NCBI RefSeq assembly: GCF_016587355.1 | Contig: NZ_BNJF01000001.1 | Location: forward strand, 3,315,721-3,379,720 | Direction: 5' to 3' | Source of the DNA: Ktedonospora formicarum | GTDB taxonomy: Bacteria > Chloroflexota > Ktedonobacteria > Ktedonobacterales > Ktedonobacteraceae | DNA length: 64,000 nucleotides | Part shown: positions 48,637 to 58,585 of the stretch, in pieces | Position numbering within the stretch: position 1 is the first letter of the stretch | Layout of the letters: the number at the start of each line of letters is the position of its first letter | Notes under the pieces: generated by a model | Told to the model about the DNA's origin: nothing | What the model saw: the letters and a program-made list of their open reading frames with translations, nothing else | Database searches by the model: none | Translations under genes and position numbers: made by a program

Positions 48637-48677
48637 GAGGGGGTTATAAAAGGTATCCCGCCGATTTTGCAGATGAA

Positions 48678-48727
48678 GAAGGGAGCAGGGGTAAGGCATT
48701 CACAAGTGCCTTGCCCCTGCTCCCTTC
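48678..48727. terminator. Hairpin between the YTP-repeat gene and GlsB paralogue 3
   Basis: GAAGGGAGCAGGGGTAAGGCA (48678-48698) and its near-complement (48707-48727, one mismatch) form a 21-position stem around 8 bases. It lies between convergent genes. Confidence 0.85.
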
Positions 48728-48794
48728 TCAATTTGTGTGCTTGCACAGACGATATTCATTAAGTGGCGCGATATCCATGTGAGCTATTTATCTG

Positions 48795-49094
48795 CTAAAT
48801 GGAGCCATCGTGCGCTTGAGCGAAGAATTGAGCCACAAACAGTAGCATAAAGGCGCTACCTAGAGCGGGAAGGAAGGTATAGAAGAGGGTCTCTGGTAAC
48901 ACGCCCAGGATCGCTGTAACTGCGCCACCGAGAATGCCTCCCAGGATACCCACAAAGAGGTTGCCCGCGCACCCAATGCTATTATCAGACATAAACAACT
49001 CTGTTACCAGCCCTGCTAGCCCTCCCAGGATAATCCAGAAGGCCCAGGTCCAGAAATTGCTAAAGATGACGTTCAGCATAATCGCTGCTGTCAT
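48795..49094 (-). CDS. GlsB/YeaQ/YmgE-like membrane protein (paralogue 3)
   Basis: The 99-residue protein has three hydrophobic helices with GGLAGLVTELFMSDNSIGCAGNLFVGILGGILGG, the family pattern of a Gly-rich second helix, but it is more diverged than paralogues 1 and 2 at 40931 and 41444. AGGAGA upstream supports the ATG. Function unknown; three members within 8 kb suggest lineage-specific expansion. Confidence 0.7.
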   Translation of the reverse strand: MTAAIMLNVIFSNFWTWAFWIILGGLAGLVTELFMSDNSIGCAGNLFVGILGGILGGAVTAILGVLPETLFYTFLPALGSAFMLLFVAQFFAQAHDGSI

Positions 49095-49480
49095 ACCAAC
49101 GGTCTCCTTTGCCCTTAGTCATATATGTTGACCTTATTTGTAGTATAGACCGTCATACAGGTTGCGGACATCGATATAGCCTGCAACATCATCTCGCTGG
49201 GTATGGTTTCTTGCATTTGTGATAAAGACTTGCATGTTTATCCATTCTCGCCAGTACACCCGATATTCTAACCTCGCGCTCGATTATACGTACATGTAGA
49301 AACTGAAGGCTGTTGAGAGCGCAGGGAATGTTTGGCAGCGTGTGAGTGTTCTAATAGATGTATGAGATGTATGAACGGTTGCATACTGGCACTATGACCC
49401 GCTCCTCTCCGCCCTCTTCGATTTAGCTCTTGATTATACTCTAGTTGTGTCTTGAATCTGTATGCTCACAAAACCATCCA

Positions 49481-49489
49481 TGATATAAT
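49481..49489 (+). promoter_or_regulatory. Extended -10 promoter upstream of secA
   Basis: TGATATAAT is a perfect extended -10 hexamer (TGnTATAAT). No good -35 sits at the usual distance, as is common for extended -10 promoters. It would make a leader of about 180 bases that contains the repeat copy. Confidence 0.5.
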
Positions 49490-49528
49490 GGGCGTGTATT
49501 TTTCATGGTTTCGTTATTACTCCTTGTA

Positions 49529-49602
49529 CGAAAACCTGAGTGCGTACTAGCCGCGACAGCGGCGCCGTGCCCTCGTATGAGGGTTGGTTTTCGCATAAGA
49601 CC
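49529..49602. repeat. Dispersed inverted-repeat element, copy 5
   Basis: CGAAAACCTGAGTGCG (49529-49544) and GGTTTTCGCATAAGACC (49586-49602) carry the two family ends; the 8-bp CGAAAACC/GGTTTTCG arms are perfect. GCCGC-GACA-GCGGC and CCTCGTATGAGG form smaller hairpins in between. It lies in the secA leader. Confidence 0.82.
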
Positions 49603-49677
49603 TGACACCATCCATAGCGGGTATCCCGTATCTACGCCCTTTGGCTTTCGCACCACAGCCGAGCAGTAGGAGAACGT

Positions 49678-52600
49678 TTGATCATGCAATTACTTGGAAA
49701 AATTCTGGGTGACCCAAACAAAAGAGACTTGAAGCTCATCCAGCCCCTTATCGATAAAATGAACGCACTGGAACCAGAGTTGAAGAAGTTGAGTGATGAG
49801 GAGCTGGCCGCGAAGACAGTCGAGTTTCGCTCTCAACTCTCGCTCTATCTCAAAGGTGGCAAGGTGCTTGAGGACGAATTGGTCTCTCTCCTGCGTGAAG
49901 CGCTGAAGAAAGTTGAGCCTCTGGCGGACAAACTTTCAGAAGAGCAGCTTCGCCAGGCGGTGACTGAGTATCAGCAAAAGCTTGAGCATAAACGTGATGG
50001 TGAGCACCTTTTGAAGATCCGCTTGCAGGATACTCTCTCCGAATGCTTCGAACAGGCGTATGAAAAGCTCTCTGCAGCCTTGAATCCCTTGCGCGTCAGC
50101 GCGGCTATGGATCATGCTGAAGAGCGCCAGGAGTGGCCCGATGAGGCTAAAGATCCGCAGAAGGCAACCCTAAAGTTATTGACGGATGTGGAACCAGCTC
50201 TCAAAGATCTTGATGAAGAGGACCTCAAGCGCGCCTTTACCACCCACTGGCCGCATTTCGAGGAGTCCAAGCGCAAGGCTGCCGATGCAGAGGATGGTGC
50301 GGATGAGCGCCTGGAACTGCTCCTGGGCAATATTCTCAAAGAGGTTCAGCCTGAATTAGTCGCGACCCGCGCCGAACAAATGGATGAGCTAACTGCGGAT
50401 ATGGCAAAGCGTTATCGCAATGGGAAAACGCTAGATGATTTGCTGCCCGAAGCCTTTGCCGTGGTGCGCGAGGCTGGTTGGCGCACAATTAAGATGCGCC
50501 ACTATGATGTGCAATTGATTGGTGGTGTTGTGCTGCACCAGGGCAAGATTGCTGAGATGCGCACAGGCGAGGGTAAGACATTGGTCGCGACTAGCCCTGT
50601 CTACCTCAACGCCCTGACTGGTAAAGGCGTACACGTAGTGACGGTGAATGATTACCTTGCACGCCGCGACTCTGAATGGATGGGCCAGATCTATAAGTTC
50701 CTGGGTCTAACTGTGGGTATGGTAATCAACGCGATTGAGCCTCATACTCCTGAGCGACGAGCGGCTTATCAGGCTGATATCACCTATGGCACGAATAACG
50801 AATTTGGCTTTGACTACCTGCGCGATAATATGGTCGCTTCGCTCGATCAGGTGATGCAGCGCGAACTCTATTTCGCTATCGTTGACGAGGTGGATAACAT
50901 TTTAATTGACGAGGCGCGTACCCCGCTCATTATTTCGGGCCAGGGTCAGGAATCAACCGAGATGTATGCTCAGTTCGCACGCTGGGCGCCGCGCCTGAAA
51001 GTCGAGACTGACTATACAGTTGAGGAGAAGACTCGCACTGTCTTGCTGACCGAGGCGGGTATCGAGAAGATTGAGAAGCTAGCAGGTGTTACCAACATTT
51101 ATGACGAAGAGAATCTCGACCTGACACGCTATATGGAGAATGCGCTCAAGGCCGAGATCATTTTCAAGCGCGACAAGGATTATATCGTCAAGGATGGCGA
51201 GGTCATTATCGTTGACGAGTTCACTGGCCGTCAGATGGTGGGTCGCCGTTATAGCGAGGGCTTGCACCAGGCTATTGAGGCCAAGGAAGGTGTCAAGGTG
51301 CAGCGTGAGAATCATACGCTGGCAACCATTACCTTCCAGAACTACTTCCGTCTCTATGAGAAATTGAGTGGCATGACTGGTACTGCGCTCACTGAGGCCG
51401 AAGAGTTTCATAAGATTTACAAGCTTGATGTCATTGTCATTCCCACTAATAAGCCGATGGTTCGTGATGACATGGCGGACTTGATTTACCGCACGCAAGA
51501 AGCGAAGTTTAACGCGGTGGTTGAAGAGATCAAAGAGTGCCATGAGCGTGAGCAGCCTGTGCTTGTAGGTACGACTTCGGTTGAGATCTCCGAGATGCTC
51601 GCCGATATGTTAAACAAACAAGGCATTCCGCACCAGGTATTGAACGCTAAACATCATGAGCATGAAGCCCATATTGTCGCGCAGGCTGGAAGTAGTAGGG
51701 CTGTGACTATTGCGACCAATATGGCTGGTCGTGGCACCGATATCAAGCTCGGTGGTAGTCCAGAGGACTTCTATGATTCCATCCTGCGTAAGCATGCCGA
51801 ACAGGTTGACTTCATTCGCGATATGCCTTCACGTAATGAGGATGAGCGAGTGGAAAAGGATGAAGCCATCGCGGATTATGTCGCCAATATGACAGAGGCT
51901 GAGAAGCAGGATCTCTTCCGCCAGAAAGAGCTTGAGTGTGAGAAGGATGGCGAGTATGTACGCGAACTCGGCGGCTTGCATATTGTTGGTACCGAGCGCC
52001 ATGAGTCGCGCCGTATCGACAATCAGCTTCGTGGTCGTTCCGGTCGTCAGGGGGATCCTGGTTCCTCGCGCTTCTTCCTGGCGCTAGACGACGAACTGAT
52101 GCGCCGTTTCGCCGCTGATCGTGTTTCGGGTCTGATGGAACGCGCAGGTATGGGAGATATGCCGCTTGAAAGTAAGCTCTTCTCGCGTTTCATCGAGAGC
52201 GCGCAGAGCCGTGTTGAGGGCTATAACTTCGATATCCGTAAGAACGTGGTCGAGTATGACGATGTCATCGCGCAGCAGCGTGCGGTGATCTACAGTGATC
52301 GACGGGCGATTCTTGAGCACGGAGATATGCGTGAGCGCATCTCCAAGATGATTGAGGACGAGGTCGCGCGTGTCGTCAACGCCTGTATACCAACTAATGT
52401 TATCTCGGATGAAGAGGAGCTAGAGACGCTCTTCAAGACGCTGGAAGTCTGGGTGAATATACCTGAAGATATTCTGCCAGAGAATATCAATGCGGTGCGT
52501 CGCGAACATCTCAAGAGCGACCTGACGCGACTCGTTTTAGATCATTATGAGTCGCGTGGTGAGGATTTCCGGCAGCAGGCCCGAGATCTGGGCATTCCTC

Positions 52601-53121
52601 AATTCGATCCCCTGCGCGATTTTGAGCGTTCACGCTTGCTCCAGGTCGTTGATCAACTCTGGATGGACCATATCGACGCGCTGGATGTGATGCGCGCTGG
52701 TATCGGCCTGCGTAGCCTGGGTCAGCGTGATCCTCTGGTCGAGTTTAAGAACGAGTCATACCGTATGTTTGATGAATTGAAGGCCGCGATCCAGCATCAT
52801 ACGGTTGATGCGCTGCTCAAGTTCATCCGCAACGATGTACGGCTAGAGATGAATCGTCCTGAGCCCCCACGCAAGGCTCCACGCAATGTAAAAACCAACG
52901 CTGGTGCTATCGCTGAGGCTAGTGGACAGAGCAAGAGCGAGAATGGCGAGGAGCACGCACGCGCCAATGGACATCGCAAGGGCGCTACAGCCAAAGCTGG
53001 AGCACGTGCGGCAGCCGGGGGAGGGAATAATATCAACCGCTCGGCCTTCGCTAAGGTTGGACGCAATGATCCCTGCCCTTGTGGTAGTGGCAAGAAGTTC
53101 AAGCGCTGCCACGGCGCATAG
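49678..53121 (+). CDS. secA: Preprotein translocase ATPase SecA with a repeat-built N-terminal insertion
   Basis: The 1147-residue protein (TTG 49678; ATG 49684 is the alternative, AGGAG lies between 5 and 11 bases away) is SecA. It has Walker A MRTGEGKTLVATSP, Walker B with IVDEVDNILIDEAR, the PPXD and helical scaffold domains with NMAGRGTDIKLGG and QLRGRSGRQGDPGSS, and a C-terminal zinc motif, NDPCPCGSGKKFKRCHG. SecA pushes preproteins through SecYEG with ATP. Usual length is 800-950. The extra length is an insertion of about 195 residues between KTVEFR (residue 51) and NGKTLDDLLPEAF (residue 248). It is made of degenerate copies of the adjoining segment, LEPELKKLSDEELAAKT, VEPLADKLSEEQLRQAV, VEPALKDLDEEDLKRAF and VQPELVATRAEQMDEL. 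The rest is normal. Confidence 0.96.
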   Translation: MIMQLLGKILGDPNKRDLKLIQPLIDKMNALEPELKKLSDEELAAKTVEFRSQLSLYLKGGKVLEDELVSLLREALKKVEPLADKLSEEQLRQAVTEYQQKLEHKRDGEHLLKIRLQDTLSECFEQAYEKLSAALNPLRVSAAMDHAEERQEWPDEAKDPQKATLKLLTDVEPALKDLDEEDLKRAFTTHWPHFEESKRKAADAEDGADERLELLLGNILKEVQPELVATRAEQMDELTADMAKRYRNGKTLDDLLPEAFAVVREAGWRTIKMRHYDVQLIGGVVLHQGKIAEMRTGEGKTLVATSPVYLNALTGKGVHVVTVNDYLARRDSEWMGQIYKFLGLTVGMVINAIEPHTPERRAAYQADITYGTNNEFGFDYLRDNMVASLDQVMQRELYFAIVDEVDNILIDEARTPLIISGQGQESTEMYAQFARWAPRLKVETDYTVEEKTRTVLLTEAGIEKIEKLAGVTNIYDEENLDLTRYMENALKAEIIFKRDKDYIVKDGEVIIVDEFTGRQMVGRRYSEGLHQAIEAKEGVKVQRENHTLATITFQNYFRLYEKLSGMTGTALTEAEEFHKIYKLDVIVIPTNKPMVRDDMADLIYRTQEAKFNAVVEEIKECHEREQPVLVGTTSVEISEMLADMLNKQGIPHQVLNAKHHEHEAHIVAQAGSSRAVTIATNMAGRGTDIKLGGSPEDFYDSILRKHAEQVDFIRDMPSRNEDERVEKDEAIADYVANMTEAEKQDLFRQKELECEKDGEYVRELGGLHIVGTERHESRRIDNQLRGRSGRQGDPGSSRFFLALDDELMRRFAADRVSGLMERAGMGDMPLESKLFSRFIESAQSRVEGYNFDIRKNVVEYDDVIAQQRAVIYSDRRAILEHGDMRERISKMIEDEVARVVNACIPTNVISDEEELETLFKTLEVWVNIPEDILPENINAVRREHLKSDLTRLVLDHYESRGEDFRQQARDLGIPQFDPLRDFERSRLLQVVDQLWMDHIDALDVMRAGIGLRSLGQRDPLVEFKNESYRMFDELKAAIQHHTVDALLKFIRNDVRLEMNRPEPPRKAPRNVKTNAGAIAEASGQSKSENGEEHARANGHRKGATAKAGARAAAGGGNNINRSAFAKVGRNDPCPCGSGKKFKRCHGA

Positions 53122-53135
53122 TGACATATAATCCA

Positions 53136-53184
53136 GGAGAGGGTCTGTGTGGGCTATCGGCTCGCGCAGACCCTCTCCGATTTT
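53136..53184 (+). terminator. secA terminator
   Basis: GGAGAGGGTCTGTG and its partner CGCAGACCCTCTCC form a stem, followed by GATTTT. It lies 15 bases beyond secA. The following 53185-53441 contains only the aceA upstream region, with no recognised promoter. Confidence 0.85.
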
Positions 53185-53441
53185 ATAAGACTGACCTTAT
53201 CTAAAAGGTGTGCTAGAGACACTAATTAAACAGGATACGCCAGAATCTCACTCTGGAGATATAACCTTTTACTTATGGATAGCTTCAGAATCTGCGAAGT
53301 CAAACCGTAGACGATGGACGAGTTTACATGGTACTCTGCTAGAGAACAATGGAAGACGATGAGGTCTTTCTCACGACAGAGGAGGTGACAACGACGCCAC
53401 CTCCTGATCTTCCTGTTATCTGGAAAGGAGATGCGCAGGTC

Positions 53442-54731
53442 ATGATGAGTAATCAGGATAACTATAAGAGCGTAAATGATTTGCAAGCATACTGGCAAGG
53501 GGATGCCCGCTGGAAAGGTGTCACGCGGCCCTATACTGCTGAGGATGTCTTACGGCTACGTGGCTCTCTGCATATTGAGCACACACTCGCACAGCGGGGC
53601 GCGGAGCGCCTCTGGCAACTCTTACATACTGAGACTTTTGTGCCTGCGCTTGGCGCGTTGACTGGTAATCAGGCTGTCCAGCAAGTGAAGGCGGGACTGA
53701 AGGCCATATATCTCAGCGGTTGGCAGGTTGCAGCCGATGCCAACCTGTCCGGGCAAATGTACCCGGATCAGAGTCTCTATCCCGCCAATAGCGTGCCACA
53801 TGTTGTTCGGCGTATCAATCAGGCATTGCAGCGCGCGGACCAGGTTCAGCATTCTGAAGGCACGGGCGATGTCTATTGGTATGCGCCCATCGTCGCCGAT
53901 GCCGAGGCGGGTTTTGGTGGCCCGCTGAATGTCTTTGAACTGATGAAGAGCATGATAGAGGCGGGGGCGGCGGGCGTCCACTTTGAGGATCAGCTTTCTT
54001 CGGAGAAGAAATGCGGACATCTGGGTGGTAAGGTCCTCATACCAACCCAGTCCGCGCTGAAAAACCTGATCGCGGCCCGTTTTGCCACTGATGTAATGGG
54101 CGTGCCAACCGTTCTAATCGCGCGTACCGATGCCAACGCTGCGAAACTGATTACCTCGGATATTGATGAGGTGGACCGGCCTTTCCTGACGGGCGAGCGT
54201 ACTCCCGAGGGTTTCTTCCGCCTCAAGAGTGGCATTGAGACGGCTATAGCGCGCGGACTGTCGTATGCTCCCTATTGTGATTTGATCTGGTGCGAGACCT
54301 CGTCTCCGGATCTGGCGGAGGCTGAGCGCTTTGCCGCCGCAATCCATGAGCGGTACCCTGGCAAGCTGCTTGCCTATAATTGTTCTCCTTCGTTTAACTG
54401 GCGCAAACATCTTAGTGAGGAGCAGATTGCGAACTTCCAGCAGCGTCTGGGTGCGCTTGGCTATGCCTTCCAGTTTATTACGCTGGCAGGCTTCCATGCG
54501 CTGAACTATAGTATGTTTGAGCTGGCGCGGGGCTATCGCGAGGAGGGTATGGCTGCCTACTCACGTTTGCAGCAGGCAGAGTTTGGGCTTGAGCGCTACG
54601 GCTATAGCGCGACCAGACACCAGCGCGAGGTGGGGACTGGCTACTTCGATGAGGTTGCCCAGGTGATTGCGGGTGGTATGTCATCTACAACCGCGCTGAC
54701 AGGCTCTACAGAAGAGGCACAGTTCCACTAA
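53442..54731 (+). CDS. aceA: Isocitrate lyase
   Basis: From ATG 53442-53444 the protein is 429 residues, the usual length; GGAG lies ten bases upstream. The reading frame extends 31 codons further up, but those are not family-like. The catalytic cysteine is C191 in [14 protein letters not shown], and the Mg-binding region is in [20 protein letters not shown]. The enzyme splits isocitrate to glyoxylate and succinate, the first step of the glyoxylate shunt. Malate synthase follows 178 bases downstream, so acetate or fatty-acid carbon can enter gluconeogenesis. Confidence 0.96.
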   Translation: MMSNQDNYKSVNDLQAYWQGDARWKGVTRPYTAEDVLRLRGSLHIEHTLAQRGAERLWQLLHTETFVPALGALTGNQAVQQVKAGLKAIYLSGWQVAADANLSGQMYPDQSLYPANSVPHVVRRINQALQRADQVQHSEGTGDVYWYAPIVADAEAGFGGPLNVFELMKSMIEAGAAGVHFEDQLSSEKKCGHLGGKVLIPTQSALKNLIAARFATDVMGVPTVLIARTDANAAKLITSDIDEVDRPFLTGERTPEGFFRLKSGIETAIARGLSYAPYCDLIWCETSSPDLAEAERFAAAIHERYPGKLLAYNCSPSFNWRKHLSEEQIANFQQRLGALGYAFQFITLAGFHALNYSMFELARGYREEGMAAYSRLQQAEFGLERYGYSATRHQREVGTGYFDEVAQVIAGGMSSTTALTGSTEEAQFH

Positions 54732-54780
54732 GGCCCTTCTGTTGATGTCATTGCTGTAGCGCTCAGGTTTTTGGAGAGGT
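54731..54780. repeat. Dispersed inverted-repeat element, copy 6 (half site)
   Basis: The right end GCGCTCAGGTTTTTGGAGAGG (54760-54780) matches copies 2 and 3. The left end TAAGGCCCTTCTG starts on the stop codon of aceA, as copy 4 does on its own upstream gene, but the CGAAAACC arm is lost. Confidence 0.6.
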
Positions 54781-54909
54781 CATAATCCGCATACCTGTTA
54801 GTGTGAAAAATATATCCTCGCATATAGCGGTTATAGTGTAGAGTGTGGTCCGGTTTAAGGATATCTCTTCAACCGTGCCACCTCTATGCTATATGGGGAA
54901 GGAGTGTGT

Positions 54910-56520
54910 ATGATGGTTCATAATAACGACATGACGTACGCGGAGGGCATTGAGGTGCGTGCTCTCATAACCCCGCCATTTGCCGAGATTCTTACGCCAG
55001 ACGCGCTAAGCTTTGTCGCCTTGCTCTCTCGTGCCTTTGAGGAGCGCCGACAAGCACTCCTCTGTCAGCGCGTCGAGCGGCAGGCTGAGCTTGATGCAGG
55101 AAAACTGCCGGACTTTCTGCCGGAAACGCAGGCCATTCGCTCTGGTACCTGGACAATCGCACCTCTTCCCAATGATCTACAGGATAGGCGTGTAGAGATT
55201 ACCGGTCCGGTCGAGCGTAAGATGGTCATTAATGCCCTGAACTCTGGGGCGCGAGTCTTTATGGCTGACTTTGAGGATGCGCATGCGCCAACATGGGAGG
55301 CGACCATCCAAGGGCAGATCAATATGCGGGATGCCATTCGGCGAACCATTACCTATACCAGCCCTGAAGGAAAGGAATATCGCCTCAATGAGTGTACTGC
55401 GACGCTGCTGGTAAGACCACGCGGCTGGCACCTGGATGAGAAACATGTTCTGGTAGATGGCAAACCAGTACCCGGCGGGATATTTGATTTTGCTTTGTAT
55501 CTCTACCACAACGCCAATGAATTGAGCGTGCGTGGTACTGGACCTTACTTCTATCTACCAAAGCTGGAGAGCCATCTGGAGGCGCGTCTCTGGAACGATA
55601 TCTTTGTGCTGGCTCAGCGCACGCTGGGTATTCCAGAGGGAACGATTAAGGCGACTGTGCTGATTGAGACTATCCTGGCGAGCTTTGAAATGGACGAGAT
55701 TCTCTACGAATTACGTGAACACTCCGCTGGTCTTAACTGTGGACGCTGGGACTATATCTTTAGTGCGATCAAGAAGTTTCGTAACATTCCCGCCTTTATT
55801 TTCCCTGACCGAGCCCAGGTAACCATGACTACGCATTTTATGCGCTCATACGCTCTCTTGACCATCGCGACCTGCCATCGCCGCAACGCGCCCGCTATTG
55901 GTGGTATGGCGGCCCAGATTCCCATCAAGTATGATACTCAGGCTAATGAGGAGGCTTTGGAACGAGTACGTGTCGATAAGAGGCGCGAGGCGACCGATGG
56001 GCATGATGGAACCTGGGTCGCGCATCCGGGCCTGGTGCCTATCGCGTTAGCGGAATTTGATGCGGTGATGAAGGGTTCAAACCAGATTGAGCGTAAACGC
56101 GAGGATGTGCAGGTGACGTCTGCTGACCTGCTCAGAGTGCCAGATGGCACGATTACGGAAGCTGGTGTACGTAACAATATCAGTGTGAGCCTGCAATACC
56201 TGGATTCCTGGCTGAGGGGTATCGGCTGCGTGCCGATTAATAATTTGATGGAGGATGCAGCCACCGTCGAGATCTCGCGAGCTCAACTCTGGCAGTGGAT
56301 ACATCATTCGCGAGGGGTTCTTGACGATGGGCGCAAGGTCACGACTGACCTGTACCAGCGCTGGCTAGTAGAGGAGCTGGCGAAGCTTAAAGCGTCCCTC
56401 GGAGAGCGACCGTACGAGGCGCGTCGTTTCGCGTCCGCCGCCGAGATTCTGACCAGGATCGTAACCGATGAGCAGTTCGTGGAGTTTCTAACCCTACCAG
56501 CATACCAGTACCTTAGCTAA
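54910..56520 (+). CDS. aceB: Malate synthase A
   Basis: From ATG 54910-54912 (AAGGAG five bases upstream) the protein is 536 residues, the length of the A isoform. It contains [21 protein letters not shown] near the catalytic region, [16 protein letters not shown], and the segment [16 protein letters not shown]. The enzyme condenses glyoxylate with acetyl-CoA to malate with Mg. It follows aceA; a 54731-54909 gap with a repeat half site could hold an independent promoter, but the two are probably expressed together. Confidence 0.96.
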   Translation: MMVHNNDMTYAEGIEVRALITPPFAEILTPDALSFVALLSRAFEERRQALLCQRVERQAELDAGKLPDFLPETQAIRSGTWTIAPLPNDLQDRRVEITGPVERKMVINALNSGARVFMADFEDAHAPTWEATIQGQINMRDAIRRTITYTSPEGKEYRLNECTATLLVRPRGWHLDEKHVLVDGKPVPGGIFDFALYLYHNANELSVRGTGPYFYLPKLESHLEARLWNDIFVLAQRTLGIPEGTIKATVLIETILASFEMDEILYELREHSAGLNCGRWDYIFSAIKKFRNIPAFIFPDRAQVTMTTHFMRSYALLTIATCHRRNAPAIGGMAAQIPIKYDTQANEEALERVRVDKRREATDGHDGTWVAHPGLVPIALAEFDAVMKGSNQIERKREDVQVTSADLLRVPDGTITEAGVRNNISVSLQYLDSWLRGIGCVPINNLMEDAATVEISRAQLWQWIHHSRGVLDDGRKVTTDLYQRWLVEELAKLKASLGERPYEARRFASAAEILTRIVTDEQFVEFLTLPAYQYLS

Positions 56521-56561
56521 TGGGTTAAAGTGCTGCCGAGATGCTATCAATATAGATAAAG

Positions 56562-56594
56562 GGCACAGGGCGCGTGACTGGCGCGCCCTGTGCC
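56562..56594. terminator. Bidirectional terminator between aceB and thrS
   Basis: GGCACAGGGCGCG and CGCGCCCTGTGCC form a perfect 13-bp stem with a 7-base loop. On the plus strand TCTCTC follows. It lies between the convergent aceB and thrS 3' ends. Confidence 0.85.
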
Positions 56595-56603
56595 TCTCTC
56601 TAA

Positions 56604-58415
56604 CTATTTCGTGCTTGCCTCATCCCAAAGTTCATGGCTCTTGCTGTGAGCGATCCGAGCCACGCGAGTACTGAAGTCATCTAATGGGATGGCTTTGAGA
56701 TCGACCTTTGTGCGCAGGCGCACAGAGACTGTCTCGGCATCCGCCTCTTTATCACCAACAATCAGCATGTATGGGATCTTCTGTAGCTGTGCGTCGCGTA
56801 TCTTGGCGTTCATCCGGTCGCCACGCATATCGATCTCGGCACGTAGACCAGCAGCCTTGAGCTTTGCCAGGACGCGATGTGCGTACTCATGGTGGCGATC
56901 CGCAATGGGGATGATTGTTGCCTGTACAGGTGCGAGCCAGACTGGGAAGGCCCCCGCGAAGTGTTCTATCAGCATCGCCATAAAGCGCTCTGTCGATCCC
57001 GTGACGGCGCGGTGGATGATGACTGGGCGATGGGGCTGCCCATCCTCGCCAATATATTCCAACTCAAAGTTCTCGGGCTGATTAAAGTCGAGTTGAATTG
57101 TGGAACACTGCCACTCGCGCCCCAGGGCGTCGCGTACCATAAAGTCGACCTTGGGTCCGTAGAAGGCCGCCTCGCCAATTCCTTCTTCGTAGCGCAGACC
57201 CCGCGTTTCGCAGGCGCTACGCAGAGAGGTTTCGGCGACGTCCCATACCTCATCGTTGCCAATATATTCCTCACTCTTCTCGGGATCGCGCAGCGAGAGG
57301 CGGACCCAGTAGTCTGTCAGGCCATAGGTCTCAAAGACCTCCTGTGTCAAATTGATGGCGCTATCGAACTCCTGTTGCACCTGGTCCGGGCGCATGAAGA
57401 CATGTGCGTCATCCTGGGTCAGGCTGCGCACTCGTGTCAACCCTGAGAGTGTTCCCGCCTTCTCATAGCGATAAAGTGTGGCGAACTCAGCATAGCGGAT
57501 GGGAAGCTCGCGATAGCTATGCATCTGTGATTTGTAGAGCATAATATGGTGTGGGCAGTTCATGGGCTTGAGGAGGTAGGCATCATCCTCGGATATATCC
57601 TGCTCATCGCGCATAAGCGGAAACATGTTTTCGCGATATGTGAACCAGTGGCGCGACGTCTTGTACAGGCGTACCCTGCCCAGGTGCGACGTCCAGACAT
57701 GCTGGTAGCCATACTTCTCCTGAGCCTGCCGCACATAGGTCTCCATCTCATGGCGCAGTGTTTCACCATTAGGAAGGAACATCGGAATGCCCGCTCCTAC
57801 GTCGTCGCTCATCACGAAAAGTTTCAGTTCGCGCCCTAACTTGCGATGGTCGCGCTTTTGCGCCTCCTCTAGACGCCAGAGGTATTGTTCTAGCTCCTCC
57901 TGTGTGAACCAGGCTGTGCCATAGATGCGCTGGAGCATGGGGCGATGCTCGTCACCACGCCAGTAAGCGCCAGCTACACGCATGAGCTTGATGGGTCCGA
58001 TCTCGCCTGTCTTCCGCACATGTGGTCCTCGACAAAGGTCAAGGAAGGTGTTCTGCTGGTAGATGCCAACCTCTGCGTCGGGTAGACCTTCGATGATCTC
58101 AACCTTGTACTCCTGCCCTCGCGCGCGGAAGTACTCCAGCGCCTTCTCACGCGACCATTGCTCGTATTGGAAGGGATGATCACCCTGGATAATGTTGTGC
58201 ATGCGCTGCTCAATCTCTGGTAGATCCTCGGGAGTGAGCGCGCGTGGCAGGTCGAAATCATAGTAAAAGCCATCTTCGATAGCAGGGCCTATCGCAAAGC
58301 GCGCGTCGGGAAAGATCTCCTGAATGGCCTCCGCCATGACGTGCGCGGCTGAGTGCCGCATACGCTGAATTGGCGTATAGTTGACCGATGCCTCTAGCTC
58401 CTGTTCCAGCGACAT
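56604..58415 (-). CDS. thrS: Threonyl-tRNA synthetase lacking the TGS domain
   Basis: The 603-residue protein starts at ATG 58413-58415 with AAAGGAGG seven bases upstream. It goes directly into the editing domain, HSAAHVMAEAIQEIF (residues 22-36), with the second editing motif LDLCRGPH. The class II catalytic core has MNCPHHIMLYKS with the zinc cysteine, the motif 2 region RYEKAGTLSGLTRVR, and motif 3 in VTGSTERFMAML. A C-terminal anticodon-binding domain ends the protein. The TGS domain that normally forms the first 60 residues is absent, and no frame for it exists upstream. The enzyme charges tRNA-Thr and clears Ser-tRNA-Thr. It is controlled by a T-box leader. Confidence 0.95.
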   Translation of the reverse strand: MSLEQELEASVNYTPIQRMRHSAAHVMAEAIQEIFPDARFAIGPAIEDGFYYDFDLPRALTPEDLPEIEQRMHNIIQGDHPFQYEQWSREKALEYFRARGQEYKVEIIEGLPDAEVGIYQQNTFLDLCRGPHVRKTGEIGPIKLMRVAGAYWRGDEHRPMLQRIYGTAWFTQEELEQYLWRLEEAQKRDHRKLGRELKLFVMSDDVGAGIPMFLPNGETLRHEMETYVRQAQEKYGYQHVWTSHLGRVRLYKTSRHWFTYRENMFPLMRDEQDISEDDAYLLKPMNCPHHIMLYKSQMHSYRELPIRYAEFATLYRYEKAGTLSGLTRVRSLTQDDAHVFMRPDQVQQEFDSAINLTQEVFETYGLTDYWVRLSLRDPEKSEEYIGNDEVWDVAETSLRSACETRGLRYEEGIGEAAFYGPKVDFMVRDALGREWQCSTIQLDFNQPENFELEYIGEDGQPHRPVIIHRAVTGSTERFMAMLIEHFAGAFPVWLAPVQATIIPIADRHHEYAHRVLAKLKAAGLRAEIDMRGDRMNAKIRDAQLQKIPYMLIVGDKEADAETVSVRLRTKVDLKAIPLDDFSTRVARIAHSKSHELWDEASTK

Positions 58416-58585
58416 GATTAAGCCTCCTTTTGACCTCTCGCAAACCTTTATAGCAAATGACTGTTCAGATCTTCGCCAGCTATCTACAAGTAGCTCAGGT
58501 CCTCGGTGCTCAGGAGGCCAGGGAGGTCGCCAGCGAAGCGCTTTAGCGCTGAGAAGTCATCGCTCTAAATACGTTATTACAGCAA

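Larger units (their letters stand above)
49095..49677. other. Intergenic region upstream of secA
   Basis: This 583-base stretch contains the secA promoter (49481-49489) and repeat copy 5 (49529-49602). The portion 49095-49440 holds nothing recognised. Confidence 0.5.

Noticed and set aside
52860..52920. AAAACCAACGCTGGTGCTATCGC-like text resembling the dispersed repeat
   Set aside because: It lies inside secA in frame in the low-complexity C-terminal linker and lacks the second arm.
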